From NCBI RefSeq assembly GCF_000967545.1, contig NZ_JXXV01000019.1, positions 1-64,000 on the forward strand: a DNA stretch of 64,000 nt, given 5' to 3'. A model generated the notes under the pieces. That model was not told the origin of the DNA. It did no database searches and saw nothing but the letters and a program-made list of their open reading frames with translations. This document shows, one piece after another, positions 46,773 through 56,484 of the stretch (within the stretch, counting starts at the first letter, position 1; every line of letters begins with the position of its first letter). This DNA comes from Vibrio galatheae. Its GTDB lineage: Bacteria > Pseudomonadota > Gammaproteobacteria > Enterobacterales > Vibrionaceae. Made by a program: the position numbers and the translations under genes.

Positions 46773-48275
46773 ATGAGCTTGGCGCATGATCCACGTGTGT
46801 TGGAGTTAGACTCACAAACAGAACTGCTCGAACGTTTGCAGCTGTTGACCAACTATGGCTCGAACTTGGTGACACTTGGTGGTGAGCCCGGTGCCGGAAA
46901 AACTTGGCTGGCGCAACATTATCTTGAAGCTTGGGCACAAGATAAGAACCAGTCACTACTCATGTGTTACCCCAATCAAGATGACGCCCAGCGCCGTTCA
47001 ACGATCCTCACTCAGTTAATTTCAGAGCCGCTTTTTAATCCAGCGGACTCCTTGGTTGAATCATTTTCGCGCATCATGCAGGGCGAGACATGTGATGTTG
47101 CGATCGTAATAGACGATGCTCATCTGCTGACTGAATCGTTTGTCTCTGAGTTATGGATGCTAGTGCTTGAAGCGCAAGTCAACCCCGGTTGGACGGTAAA
47201 TGTGTTGTTGTTCGCTCAATCTAACACGCTAGATGCATTACTGACTCGTTTAGGTTATGGTCAGGAACACAAGCCGATAGATCTTGAAATTGAACCACTT
47301 AGCCAACAGGAAGCGGATCGATTCTTTGAACAACTAGTGATTCGGTTTGTCGAAGATGAGATGGAAAAACGCGTGCGCAATGCGTATCGAACTGTTGCTC
47401 GTCGTCCTGGCGATATCATGGCTCTAGGGGATCAAAAAGTGGAAAAAAGGATCATTATCCGCTCAATTGTGGGCTCACCTATCAATATTATGTTGTTGGT
47501 TATCACCTTGCTGGTGTTAATTGGCGGGGGATACTGGTGGATGATGTCGCAGCCTTCACCCGATGACAAAGCGCAGCAAATCGCTGAGTCAATCGAACAA
47601 ACGGTGATTCCTACCTTGCCAGAAGCCTCTTCTGCTGCCGAGAGTACCATCATTGAGCCTCAACCCGTTGTTGATCCAACGATGGCCAATGCCGAAGATG
47701 ATTCTTTGTCATTGCCGCCTGATGTTACCGAGCAAATCTCGAGTGTGGGCAATGCCGATGACGAGCAGCAACGCGTGGTTATTACCTCCGATGTGGTGGA
47801 TGCCTTGCTTGAAGGTAAGCCAGAGCAAGTGGATACCAGCACTATTGACCAAGTTGTTGAGCAGTCTAAAGTTGACACGCCAGCAGAGCCTGAGCCACAG
47901 GTAGAAAGTGAACCTACTGCCTCTGAAGAAAATGCGCTGGAAGAACAAGCTCCAAGCGAAACGGTGATTAAATTCTCTTTCACCAAAGATGAACTCAAGA
48001 GCTTTTCTCCGCGCAGCTATACTTTGCAGCTCGCCGCTGTCCAATCACTCGAAGAGGTGCAGCGGTTTATTGACCGTTATCAGCTGGAAAATCAAGTCTT
48101 TATCTATCCAACCGAGCGCAATGGCGTGGATTGGTACATAGTGACTTACCAAAATTACCCAACCATTCAGGTCGCACGCGATGCGGTGCAAAGTCTGCCT
48201 ACTGAGCTGCAAAATCTGGAACCTTGGGCTAAGTCACTTAGCCAAGTACAACGAGAGCTTGAGCGCGGTAACTAA
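46773..48275 (+). CDS. damX: DamX-like protein with N-terminal ATPase and C-terminal SPOR domain
   Basis: 500 aa. An AAA-type ATPase domain occupies about residues 1-215: Walker A GEPGAGKT at 37-44 and Walker B IVIDDAH at 111-117, resembling ExeA/GspA-type ATPases. A membrane helix follows at 237-258. A long acidic, disordered periplasmic linker (260-415) leads to the SPOR domain (about 420-500, SYTLQLAAVQSLEEVQRF), which binds denuded septal peptidoglycan. In E. coli DamX (428 aa) the cytoplasmic part is disordered and has no ATPase motif, so the domain is a lineage feature. Located between aroB and dam as expected. Confidence 0.9.
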   Translation: MSLAHDPRVLELDSQTELLERLQLLTNYGSNLVTLGGEPGAGKTWLAQHYLEAWAQDKNQSLLMCYPNQDDAQRRSTILTQLISEPLFNPADSLVESFSRIMQGETCDVAIVIDDAHLLTESFVSELWMLVLEAQVNPGWTVNVLLFAQSNTLDALLTRLGYGQEHKPIDLEIEPLSQQEADRFFEQLVIRFVEDEMEKRVRNAYRTVARRPGDIMALGDQKVEKRIIIRSIVGSPINIMLLVITLLVLIGGGYWWMMSQPSPDDKAQQIAESIEQTVIPTLPEASSAAESTIIEPQPVVDPTMANAEDDSLSLPPDVTEQISSVGNADDEQQRVVITSDVVDALLEGKPEQVDTSTIDQVVEQSKVDTPAEPEPQVESEPTASEENALEEQAPSETVIKFSFTKDELKSFSPRSYTLQLAAVQSLEEVQRFIDRYQLENQVFIYPTERNGVDWYIVTYQNYPTIQVARDAVQSLPTELQNLEPWAKSLSQVQRELERGN

Positions 48276-48377
48276 GATGACGATAAACTGCGTGGAATGC
48301 CGAAAATTGTCTGAGATTAATTACAAAATATGTTACATTCCGCAGCCTTAATTTGTGGTTGATAGATAGAGCAGTAG

Positions 48378-49205
48378 ATGAAGAAGCAGCGAGCCTTCCT
48401 CAAATGGGCGGGTGGAAAATACGGACTTGTCGAAGATATCCAGCGTCACTTGCCAGAAGCACGTAAGCTGGTAGAGCCGTTCGTAGGTGCTGGTTCTGTG
48501 TTTCTTAATACTGACTACGATCAATACTTACTCGCTGATATCAATCCAGATCTAATAAACCTCTACAATCTACTCAAAGAGCGTCCTGAAGAATACATTA
48601 CTGAGGCGAAGCGTTGGTTTTGCCCAGAAAATAACCGCAAAGAAGCGTATCTTGACGTTCGTAGCCAATTCAATGCCACTGATGATGTGATGTATCGCTC
48701 TTTGGCGTTTTTGTATATGAACCGCTTTGGTTTCAATGGCCTGTGTCGCTACAACAAAAAAGGGGGCTTCAATGTCCCGTTTGGTTCGTATAAAAAACCC
48801 TATTTCCCACAAGCTGAGCTAGAGTTTTTTGCTGAGAAAGCGAACAAGGCGACCTTTGTGTGTGAGGGTTACCACGACACCTTTAAACGCGCGCGCAAAG
48901 GCAGTGTTGTATACTGCGATCCACCTTATGCGCCATTGTCGAACACGGCCAACTTTACCTCTTATGCAGGTAACGGTTTCACATTGGATGATCAAGCAGC
49001 CCTCGCTGATGTTGCAGAGAAAGCAGCGCTTGAACGCGGGATTCCTGTTTTGATTTCTAACCACGATACTACCTTAACACGCCGCCTTTACCATGGGGCG
49101 GAGCTGAATGTGGTCAAGGTTAAACGTACTATTAGCCGCAATGGCGCAGGTCGTAACAAGGTTGATGAGTTATTGGCGCTGTTTAAACCTAACCAAGGCA
49201 AATAA
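48378..49205 (+). CDS. dam: DNA adenine methyltransferase Dam
   Basis: 275 aa (E. coli 278). It methylates adenine in GATC, guiding mismatch repair and replication initiation. The AdoMet-binding FLKWAGGKY is at residues 7-15, FVGAGSVF at 35-42, and the catalytic DPPY at 181-184. In Vibrio, Dam is essential for replication of chromosome II. About 102 bases separate it from damX; it may share that promoter. rpe follows after 106 bases. Confidence 0.96.
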   Translation: MKKQRAFLKWAGGKYGLVEDIQRHLPEARKLVEPFVGAGSVFLNTDYDQYLLADINPDLINLYNLLKERPEEYITEAKRWFCPENNRKEAYLDVRSQFNATDDVMYRSLAFLYMNRFGFNGLCRYNKKGGFNVPFGSYKKPYFPQAELEFFAEKANKATFVCEGYHDTFKRARKGSVVYCDPPYAPLSNTANFTSYAGNGFTLDDQAALADVAEKAALERGIPVLISNHDTTLTRRLYHGAELNVVKVKRTISRNGAGRNKVDELLALFKPNQGK

Positions 49206-49311
49206 TCACAATTCATCACGCTTCCCTATCTTCTGACCTCTAGCTTAGGTAGAATTGCGCGCAAAGTTTCTTCACTGTGCAATGATGCCCAATCCAACCT
49301 AGAGGTCAGGT

Positions 49312-49983
49312 ATGAAAGATTTCCTTATCGCTCCATCGATTCTGTCTGCAGATATGGCTCGCCTTGGCGAAGACGTAGAGAAAGTGCTCGCAGCGGGTGC
49401 TGATGTGGTTCACTTTGATGTAATGGATAACCACTACGTACCCAACCTGACTTTCGGCGCCCCTATCTGTCAGGCGCTACGTGATTATGGCATCACTGCA
49501 CCTATCGATGTGCATTTGATGGTTAAACCTGTAGACCGCATCATTCCTGATTTTGCTAAAGCAGGCGCATCAATGATCACTTTCCATATCGAAGCCTCTG
49601 AGCACGTTGATCGCACATTACAGTTAATCAAAGAGCATGGTTGTCAGGCGGGTGTGGTGCTTAACCCTGCCACGCCGCTGTCACACCTAGAATACATTAT
49701 CGACAAAGTTGACATGATTCTGCTGATGTCGGTCAACCCAGGCTTTGGTGGACAGTCATTCATTCCTAAGACGCTGGATAAGCTGCGCGCTGTGCGCAAA
49801 ATGATCGAAGAGTCAGGCCGTGATATCCGCCTAGAAATCGATGGCGGGGTTAAGGTAGAGAACATCAAAGAGATCGCAGAAGCGGGCGCGGATATGTTCG
49901 TCGCAGGATCGGCCATCTTCAACCAGCCAGATTACAAGCAAGTCATCGACCAAATGCGCGCAGAGCTAGCAAAGGTAAACTAA
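49312..49983 (+). CDS. rpe: Ribulose-phosphate 3-epimerase
   Basis: 223 aa (E. coli 225). It interconverts ribulose 5-phosphate and xylulose 5-phosphate. TIM-barrel motifs: [13 protein letters not shown] (7-19), [16 protein letters not shown] (35-50), DVHLMV (68-73), [13 protein letters not shown] (141-153) and DGGV near 179. GAGGTCAG precedes the ATG. gph follows after 4 bases, so the two are co-translated. Confidence 0.96.
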   Translation: MKDFLIAPSILSADMARLGEDVEKVLAAGADVVHFDVMDNHYVPNLTFGAPICQALRDYGITAPIDVHLMVKPVDRIIPDFAKAGASMITFHIEASEHVDRTLQLIKEHGCQAGVVLNPATPLSHLEYIIDKVDMILLMSVNPGFGGQSFIPKTLDKLRAVRKMIEESGRDIRLEIDGGVKVENIKEIAEAGADMFVAGSAIFNQPDYKQVIDQMRAELAKVN

Positions 49984-49987
49984 TTCA

Positions 49988-50668
49988 ATGAGCAACATTA
50001 AACTAATCGCATTTGATTTAGACGGTACGCTACTTGATAGCGTGCCTGATTTAGCTATCGCGGCAGACCAAGCAGCACAAGCCTTGGGTTACCCTGCTGT
50101 CACTGAAGAGCAAGTTCGTGATTATGTCGGCAATGGCGCTGACGTGCTTATCGGTCGCGCTTTGAGTCGCAGCCTGACGGTAGACCCACAGCTTGATCCA
50201 CAACTGCATAAAAAAGCCCGTCAACTGTTTGATGAGTATTACGAGCAAAGTGGTCATAAGCTTAGCCATCTTTACCCTGCTGTTAAAGAGACGCTAGCCG
50301 AGCTGCATAAAGCAGGCTTTACTATGGCGCTGGTCACCAATAAACCGTCTAAGTTTGTACCGGATGTGTTGGCAAAGCATGGCATCGAGCAATACTTTGT
50401 TGATGTGATTGGCGGCGACACTTTCCCAGAGAAAAAGCCTAACCCAATGGCATTGAATTGGTTGCTCGATAAGCACAAATGCCAGCCAAGCGAAATGCTT
50501 ATGGTGGGTGACTCAAGTAACGATATCAAAGCGGCGAAAAATGCAGGCTGTCACTCGTTTGGTTTAACCTATGGTTACAATCACGGTGAGCCGATTTCTG
50601 CCTCTAATCCGGACTTTGTCGCCGATAGCATCGCAGATTTGGTCGAAGCGGTAGCGGTTTCTGTGTAA
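49988..50668 (+). CDS. gph: Phosphoglycolate phosphatase
   Basis: 226 aa. HAD-superfamily hydrolase: the nucleophile aspartate is in FDLDGTLLDS (residues 9-18), motif II is TNKPS near 118, and motif III/IV is KKPNP...MVGDSSNDIKAAKNAG near 150-185. It removes phosphoglycolate formed during DNA repair. Four bases after rpe and before the trpS unit; its own terminator follows. Confidence 0.93.
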   Translation: MSNIKLIAFDLDGTLLDSVPDLAIAADQAAQALGYPAVTEEQVRDYVGNGADVLIGRALSRSLTVDPQLDPQLHKKARQLFDEYYEQSGHKLSHLYPAVKETLAELHKAGFTMALVTNKPSKFVPDVLAKHGIEQYFVDVIGGDTFPEKKPNPMALNWLLDKHKCQPSEMLMVGDSSNDIKAAKNAGCHSFGLTYGYNHGEPISASNPDFVADSIADLVEAVAVSV

Positions 50669-50715
50669 CAGAGACGAAAAATCTTCCAAAATACTTGTTA
50701 ATGAGTACACTGAGT

Positions 50716-50746
50716 AAACCGTGTGGGTAGAGTCCACGCGGTTTTT
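50716..50746 (+). terminator. Terminator of rpe-gph
   Basis: AAACCGTGTGG - GTAGAG - TCCACGCGGTTTTT, with one G-T pair in the stem. Confidence 0.7.
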
Positions 50747-50782
50747 CATTTTTTAGCATAAGAAGTCAAAGGAATTATTCCC

Positions 50783-51820
50783 ATGAGCAAACCCATCGTA
50801 TTGAGTGGTGTTCAACCATCAGGTGAACTAAGTATCGGTAACTACTTGGGTGCTCTACGTCAATGGCAGCAGATGCAAGATGACTATGATTGCCAATACT
50901 GTGTGGTAGACCTTCATGCCATTACGGTTCGTCAAGAGCCAGAAGCGTTGCATGAAGCGACTCTAGACGCACTCGCAATCTGTCTTGCAGTTGGTGTTGA
51001 TCCGAAAAAGAGCACGCTATTTGTTCAGTCACATGTACCAGAGCATGCTCAACTTGGTTGGCTTCTTAACTGTTACACCCAGATGGGTGAATTGGGTCGT
51101 ATGACTCAGTTTAAAGACAAATCAGCACGTTATTCGAAAGACACCTCTAGCCAGTTTGGCGATGTTAACGTTGGTCTATTTGATTACCCAGTTTTGATGG
51201 CGGCAGATATTCTGTTGTATGGCGCTCACCAAGTACCAGTGGGCAGTGACCAGAAGCAGCACCTTGAGCTAGCGCGTGATATCGCTAACCGCTTTAACAA
51301 CATCTACTCGCCAGAGCAGCCAATCTTCCAAGTCCCTGAGCCTTACATTCCAACAGTGAATGCGCGTGTAATGAGCCTTCAGGATGCAACTAAGAAGATG
51401 TCTAAATCAGATGACAACCGTAAGAATGTCATTACTCTGCTGGAAGAGCCGAAATCAATTCTTAAGAAGATCAACAAAGCGCAAACCGACACCGAGACGC
51501 CACCACGTATCGCGCATGACTGGGAAAGCAAAGCTGGTATCTCAAACCTGATGGGTCTTTACTCGGCAGCGACAGGTATGAGCTTTGCAGAGATCGAAGC
51601 CAAATACCAAGGTGTAGAAATGTACGGCCCATTCAAGAAAGATGTTGGTGAAGCAGTGGTTGCGATGTTGGAGCCAATCCAAGCTGAATACCATCGTATT
51701 CGCGCCGATCGCGCCTACATGGATCAAGTAATGAAGCAAGGTGCGGAGAAAGCATCAGCACGTGCGGCTGAAACATTGAAGAAAGCCTATCAAGCTGTAG
51801 GTTTTGTTGCTCGCCCGTAA
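50783..51820 (+). CDS. trpS: Tryptophanyl-tRNA synthetase
   Basis: 345 aa (E. coli 334). A class I aminoacyl-tRNA synthetase. The HIGH-type motif reads SIGN in [15 protein letters not shown] (residues 12-26) and the KMSKS loop is KKMSKSDDN near 205. Upstream AAAGGAA precedes the ATG. Single gene between the gph terminator and a bidirectional terminator; it closes the dam-rpe-gph-trpS block. Confidence 0.97.
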   Translation: MSKPIVLSGVQPSGELSIGNYLGALRQWQQMQDDYDCQYCVVDLHAITVRQEPEALHEATLDALAICLAVGVDPKKSTLFVQSHVPEHAQLGWLLNCYTQMGELGRMTQFKDKSARYSKDTSSQFGDVNVGLFDYPVLMAADILLYGAHQVPVGSDQKQHLELARDIANRFNNIYSPEQPIFQVPEPYIPTVNARVMSLQDATKKMSKSDDNRKNVITLLEEPKSILKKINKAQTDTETPPRIAHDWESKAGISNLMGLYSAATGMSFAEIEAKYQGVEMYGPFKKDVGEAVVAMLEPIQAEYHRIRADRAYMDQVMKQGAEKASARAAETLKKAYQAVGFVARP

Positions 51821-51841
51821 GGCTCGCTACTTACAAGATAC

Positions 51842-51873
51842 AAAAAGCGGACTCACTTGGAGTCCGCTTTTTT
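51842..51873. terminator. Bidirectional terminator between trpS and trmL
   Basis: AAAAAGCGGACTC - ACTTG - GAGTCCGCTTTTT; A and T tracts allow it to end both convergent transcripts. Confidence 0.85.
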
Positions 51874-51886
51874 ACGTCTGACGATA

Positions 51887-52363
51887 TTATTGCGCGCCTG
51901 CAAAGCCCATCTGGCGCCACGCTTCAAAGGCAATAATTGCCACCGCATTGGATAGGTTGAGGCTGCGCGCGTCGGGCATCATTGGAATCCGAATGCGTTG
52001 TTCCATTGGCATGCTTTCAATCAACTCCGCGGGTAGCCCACGTGTTTCTGGGCCGAACAGCAATACATCACCTTTTTGGAAGTCGGCATCAACATGATGG
52101 CCAGTTGTTTTTGTCGTACAGGCAAAAATTCGGTACTCACCACGCTCTTTTTGTAAGTAGTCGATAAAGGCTTGGTAGTTTTGATGGCGAGTGACGCGCG
52201 CTAAATCATGATAATCCAACCCCGCTCGGCGAACTTTTTTCTCTTCCAAGTCAAACCCGAGTGGCTCTATAAGGTGAAGGTTGGCACCACAATTGGCACA
52301 TAGGCGAATAATGTTGCCGGTATTCGGTGCGATTTCGGGTTCATAAAGGGCGATGTCAAACAT
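51887..52363 (-). CDS. trmL: tRNA (cytidine(34)-2'-O)-methyltransferase
   Basis: 158 aa (E. coli 157). A SPOUT methyltransferase with a C-terminal trefoil knot. [26 protein letters not shown] (1-26) and the knot segments [11 protein letters not shown] (98-108) and [17 protein letters not shown] (130-146) are the family signatures. It methylates the wobble base of tRNA-Leu(CAA/UAA). Convergent with trpS, upstream of the cpx genes. Confidence 0.95.
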   Translation of the reverse strand: MFDIALYEPEIAPNTGNIIRLCANCGANLHLIEPLGFDLEEKKVRRAGLDYHDLARVTRHQNYQAFIDYLQKERGEYRIFACTTKTTGHHVDADFQKGDVLLFGPETRGLPAELIESMPMEQRIRIPMMPDARSLNLSNAVAIIAFEAWRQMGFAGAQ

Positions 52364-52428
52364 GATTAACTCTTAACACTGATTGTTCAAGGTGAGCAAG
52401 TATAAGGCGGCCTAGAGTCACCGCCAAG

Positions 52429-53835
52429 CTATGGATTCACTTTTCGGCTACTATTTTGTGCAGTGAGTGGTAGGCTAATCTCAACCCTTAATCCACCTAG
52501 CTTGCTGCGTTTGGCCGCAATTCTGCCACTGTGCTGACGAATCGCACTTTCGGTGATGGTTAGCCCTAATCCTGTGCCGCCACTGTGCCTGTCGCGAGCG
52601 GTAGATACCCGATAGAAAGGTCTAAAGATAGCATCGAGTTCATGATCAGGGACGCCTTCGCCATTGTCATCGACGGTGATCACTATTTGTTGCTTGTGCT
52701 CGATAAAGTCAACATCGATACGATCCTTGCCATAATAAATGGCGTTGCGAACTATGTTGTCTAACGCGCTCATTAGCAACTTCGGATTGCCCGAAATAAT
52801 ACGTTCAGGAATCTCGCTAAAGGTCAGCTTTTTATCCATTTGTTCAGCTTCAAACTGAGCATCATTAAGGATCACTTCCCATAAACTGCTCATCGGCTGT
52901 GGCTCCCTGGTCAAGTGGCTATCGACTTGCATACGCGATAGTTCCAGCAACTCACTGATCATTTGTTCCAGTCGTTGTGCTTCGGTATCGATGCGGGTTA
53001 GCTCGGGGCTTTCTCCCTGCTTTCGTGTCGCGAGCGCATTGGCCATTCGTAAACGGGTCAAAGGAGAACGCAATTCGTGAGAAATATCAGACAATAATCG
53101 CTGTTGTCCTAAGATCATTTGATTCACCGCCTCAACCATCTGATTAAAGCTTGCGCCTGCCTGGCGAAACTCACTGGTGCCTTTTTCCAGAGCAGGGTCG
53201 ACAACAAACTCGCCACTTGCCACCCGTTTAGCCGCGCGTTCAAGCTTACGCGCAGGCTGACTTAATGCCCATGCAAGCCAAAGTAATAATGGCGTACTGA
53301 CTAACATCACCACGAACAGCAGCTGTAATGGTCTATCAAACATGCGCAATAAAAACGGTGGTGGTAGATTCCACTTTACTCCTACATAGAGCAGTAAATC
53401 TTGTTTGGCTAAGGTAATTGGTAACGGCCCTGCCAGCATATAGTTGCCATAGAGCTTTTGCTTAGGCCCATCTGGGATGTCAACGCTGGTGGTAAAATTT
53501 TGCAGAGCACGAATCCTAAAGTCGCGGTGATCTTGAGTGGTAAATAGGTTGCCATTTTGGTCTGTGACGAAAAAGCGTGGACGAGGGTCTCTGGGTGAGC
53601 GCTTGCCACCTTCGAGTTGAAACAATACTCGCGCAAGATCGGTTTCGTTGGCGAAGCGTTTTTCAATGCTGCTCTTAAGCTCTATTAATCGGTCAAAGTG
53701 ATCGTTAGGAATGTCTCGCGCTTTACGTGGATCAAGGTGTGGCAATGACAAGACTGCCATCAGCACCAGAAACATGGTGAACCAAAAGATAGCGAAAATA
53801 CGGCCATACAAACTGGTTATCTTAGGCAGACGCAT
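52429..53835 (-). CDS. cpxA: Envelope stress sensor histidine kinase CpxA
   Basis: 468 aa (E. coli 457). Inner membrane sensor: helix at about 13-30, periplasmic domain 31-165, second helix about 170-190, HAMP near 190-245, and the phosphorylated H253 in DISHELRSPLTR. The ATP-binding domain has the N box DNIVRNAIYYG and the G boxes DNGEGVP and GGTGLGL. It senses misfolded envelope proteins and phosphorylates CpxR. The gene overlaps cpxR by one base. Confidence 0.94.
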   Translation of the reverse strand: MRLPKITSLYGRIFAIFWFTMFLVLMAVLSLPHLDPRKARDIPNDHFDRLIELKSSIEKRFANETDLARVLFQLEGGKRSPRDPRPRFFVTDQNGNLFTTQDHRDFRIRALQNFTTSVDIPDGPKQKLYGNYMLAGPLPITLAKQDLLLYVGVKWNLPPPFLLRMFDRPLQLLFVVMLVSTPLLLWLAWALSQPARKLERAAKRVASGEFVVDPALEKGTSEFRQAGASFNQMVEAVNQMILGQQRLLSDISHELRSPLTRLRMANALATRKQGESPELTRIDTEAQRLEQMISELLELSRMQVDSHLTREPQPMSSLWEVILNDAQFEAEQMDKKLTFSEIPERIISGNPKLLMSALDNIVRNAIYYGKDRIDVDFIEHKQQIVITVDDNGEGVPDHELDAIFRPFYRVSTARDRHSGGTGLGLTITESAIRQHSGRIAAKRSKLGGLRVEISLPLTAQNSSRKVNP

Positions 53836-54530
53836 TAATCCTCCTCGACCAATAGGTAGCCACGGCCACGTAAGGTTTTGATTCGCGCTTTACCATCGGC
53901 TCTTTCCGGTAGCTTCTTGCGCAAATTGGAGACATGCATGTCAATGGCGCGATCAAAGGCTGCCAGGCGTTTGCCAAGTACATCAAGGCTCAATGCTTCT
54001 TTGGTTAATGTTTGTCCTGGGTTTTGAATAAAATGACTAAGTAGGGCAAGTTCGGTTGTGGTCAGCTCGATCGGCTCTCCTTGGCAGTAGGCTTCCTGCT
54101 TACCGGGAAACACTTGAATATCCTGATATTCAATACAGTCTGAGCTTTTGCTTCCTTTGCTTGGAGTATTGCTTTGAGTGCGACGCAAAATGGCACGCAT
54201 GCGTGCCAGCAGTTCCCTATCACTAAACGGCTTAGGTAGATAGTCGTCGGCTCCGAGTTCTAAACCAATCACACGGTCAATTTCTTCGCCTTTTGCGGTT
54301 AGCATCAGTACGGGTGTTTGCCAGTTTTCTCGCAGTCGTTTAAGGGTTTCCATCCCGTTGAGTTTGGGCATCATGACATCGAGCAGGATCAGATCTACCT
54401 GCTCATTGAGTAGCGCTAAGCCTTCTTCACCATTGTTGGCTTCCGATACGTCAAAGCCTTCAAACGACAAGACTTCTTTAAGTAAGCCGGTCAGCTCGGT
54501 ATCGTCATCAATCAATAAGATGTTGGGCAT
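53835..54530 (-). CDS. cpxR: Response regulator CpxR
   Basis: 231 aa (E. coli 232). OmpR-family regulator: the phosphoacceptor is D51 in LLDVMMP, and the C-terminal winged-helix domain includes ELTTTELALLSHF and RAIDMHVSNLRKKL. It controls cpxP, cpxRA and envelope quality-control genes. First gene of cpxRA, divergent from cpxP, with a perfect CpxR box in the shared region. Confidence 0.96.
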   Translation of the reverse strand: MPNILLIDDDTELTGLLKEVLSFEGFDVSEANNGEEGLALLNEQVDLILLDVMMPKLNGMETLKRLRENWQTPVLMLTAKGEEIDRVIGLELGADDYLPKPFSDRELLARMRAILRRTQSNTPSKGSKSSDCIEYQDIQVFPGKQEAYCQGEPIELTTTELALLSHFIQNPGQTLTKEALSLDVLGKRLAAFDRAIDMHVSNLRKKLPERADGKARIKTLRGRGYLLVEED

Positions 54531-54605
54531 AATCAGATCTCTGCATAAATTGGATAGGTTAATAGTACTGTTAATTGAGCAAATGATTTAGGGCAATCGT
54601 CGCTC

Positions 54606-54620
54606 TTTACGATTCTTTAC
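54606..54620. promoter_or_regulatory. CpxR box between cpxR and cpxP
   Basis: TTTAC-GATTC-TTTAC, the reverse complement of the CpxR consensus GTAAA-N5-GTAAA with no mismatch. It lies 76 bases from the cpxR start and about 95 bases from cpxP. Confidence 0.85.
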
Positions 54621-54714
54621 TCTTACCATACGTTGCTTTACATCGCAGGTCGTATTCTACACTCAAGCGCTGTGAGAACAGCTCAATCCAATAGTAAAAA
54701 TCAAAGGTACGATT

Positions 54715-55215
54715 ATGAAAATGGCAAAAAAACTAGTATTAGCAGCAGTTGTTCTTCCTCTAACTTTAGGTACGGCGAGCGCGTTTGCATTCGGTGGTAA
54801 AGATGGCAAACATGGTGGCAAAGGCGAGTGTGGTGGTGGCTTTGACCGTGGCATGATGCGTCAGTTGGATCTTACCGATGCGCAACAAGAGCAACTGCAG
54901 CAGATGCGTAGTGAAGGTAAGCAAGCTATGAAGTCTGAGTTCAAGCAGAACTTCGAAGCTCGCCAAGCGCAGATGCAAGCACATCAAGAACAAGTTCAAC
55001 AACTTATATTAGCGGACAACTTCGACCAAGCAGCAGCGAACCAGCTTGCTAAGCAGATGGTCGAGCAACAAACTGAGCGAAAAGTGAAGATGCTTGAGAG
55101 ACAACATCAGATGATGAGTATTCTGACTCCGGAGCAGAAAGCCAAGTTTGTTGAGCTGCAAAAAGAGCGCTCAGCAAAATGTCAAAGCAAAATGCAACAA
55201 CGTTTTGAGCAATAA
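54715..55215 (+). CDS. cpxP: Periplasmic Cpx-pathway protein CpxP
   Basis: 166 aa, including a signal peptide (cut near residue 24, LGTASAFA). The mature protein is helical, Gln/Met-rich, with the LTxxQ-type motifs LDLTDAQQEQLQQMR (near 53-67) and ILTPEQKAKFVELQ (near 140-153) that mark the CpxP/Spy group. It inhibits CpxA in unstressed cells. A second ATG two codons downstream is also possible. Divergent from cpxRA, followed by a strong terminator. Confidence 0.9.
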   Translation: MKMAKKLVLAAVVLPLTLGTASAFAFGGKDGKHGGKGECGGGFDRGMMRQLDLTDAQQEQLQQMRSEGKQAMKSEFKQNFEARQAQMQAHQEQVQQLILADNFDQAAANQLAKQMVEQQTERKVKMLERQHQMMSILTPEQKAKFVELQKERSAKCQSKMQQRFEQ

Positions 55216-55233
55216 AGATTACCAGAGACAAGC

Positions 55234-55261
55234 AAAAGGCAGCGAATTCGCTGCCTTTTTT
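55234..55261 (+). terminator. Terminator of cpxP
   Basis: GGCAGCGAATTCGCTGCC, a perfect 18-base palindrome followed by five T. Confidence 0.85.
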
Positions 55262-55316
55262 AATTAACAATTAAAGGGTTATACTAACAGCACCTGTGTT
55301 TAACAATCAGAGTATT

Positions 55317-56225
55317 ATGAAACGAGAATATGCTCGTCTGGTGACCTTGGCAGCGTGGACAGCAACGATAGTAGCGACATTGTTACTGGTGGTAAAAGTA
55401 GGTGCTTGGTGGGTGACTGGCTCGGTAAGCTTGTTAGCCTCTTTAATTGATTCGATGCTGGATATTGCAGCGTCATTAGTGAATCTGGTTGTGGTGCGTT
55501 ACTCCCTTCAGCCGGCCGACCGAGAACATACTTTTGGTCACGGCAAAGCCGAATCGTTAGCGGCTTTAGCGCAGGCGATGTTTATTTCTGGCTCTGCAGT
55601 ATTTTTGATCCTCAATGGTATCGACCGTTTCTTCAGGCCTCACGAGTTGCAATCGCCGGAGTATGGTGTTTATGTCAGCTTGTTCGCAATGCTAGTGACC
55701 TTTGCTTTAGTGCGTTTTCAAAAACATGTGGTGAAAAAAACGGGCAGCCAAGCGATTGCTGCCGATTCACTGCATTATCAATCTGACTTGTATATGAATG
55801 CCGCCATCATGTTAGCTCTGGGCCTCAGTTGGTTTGGCGTCACTCAGGCAGACTCCGTGTTTGCCGTGTTGATCGGTATCTATATCCTATATAGCGCGGT
55901 GAAAATGGTTCAAGAGGCAGTACAAACCCTATTGGATCGTAAACTCCCCGATAAAGAACTAAGAGCTATCCGTGAGTGCTGCTTGCAAACCGAAGGCGTG
56001 CTGGGTGTTCATCAACTTAGAACACGAATGTCAGGGCCAACCCGATTTATTCAGCTTCACTTAGAACTGGAAGATAAAATCACATTAATTGAAGCGCATC
56101 GAATCTCGGATGAAGTGGAAGACAAACTGCTTGAGCTTTTCCCTCATTCAGATGTATTGATCCATCAGGATCCTTATTCCGTGGTGCTTGGCGCAGAAAA
56201 AGTACAAAAGTCGCGAGATTGGTAA
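55317..56225 (+). CDS. fieF: Cation diffusion facilitator (ferrous-iron efflux pump) FieF
   Basis: 302 aa (E. coli FieF/YiiP 300). Six membrane helices, with the Zn/Fe-binding site motifs DSMLD in helix 2 (near 43-47), HTFGHGKAE (near 69-77), the HxxxD-type site in helix 5 ([13 protein letters not shown] near 147-159) and a C-terminal cytoplasmic dimerisation domain with HQLRTR. The ATG at 55317 is chosen over the GTG seven codons upstream because the family begins MK(Q/R)EYARLV. Between cpxP and pfkA, as in E. coli. Confidence 0.92.
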   Translation: MKREYARLVTLAAWTATIVATLLLVVKVGAWWVTGSVSLLASLIDSMLDIAASLVNLVVVRYSLQPADREHTFGHGKAESLAALAQAMFISGSAVFLILNGIDRFFRPHELQSPEYGVYVSLFAMLVTFALVRFQKHVVKKTGSQAIAADSLHYQSDLYMNAAIMLALGLSWFGVTQADSVFAVLIGIYILYSAVKMVQEAVQTLLDRKLPDKELRAIRECCLQTEGVLGVHQLRTRMSGPTRFIQLHLELEDKITLIEAHRISDEVEDKLLELFPHSDVLIHQDPYSVVLGAEKVQKSRDW

Positions 56226-56484
56226 CGCAAAAGTGACACTTATTAGCTATCTTTTCAGCGATACGACTTTTAACTGTGATCCTGATGTGTATCAATGATG
56301 TCAAAATGTAATGCTGTAATACTCTTACATAAGTAGAAAAGTTACATACTTTGACGCAAATAAATCTAGTATTCCTATATAGGACGGGTAACATAACTGC
56401 GCAGTTAAAGGAATTTTGTCAGTGGCTTAGTGAAAGCGGCTGACGTAAAAATTGAAATAAGATTCCCAAAAATCGAGGGTGAAC

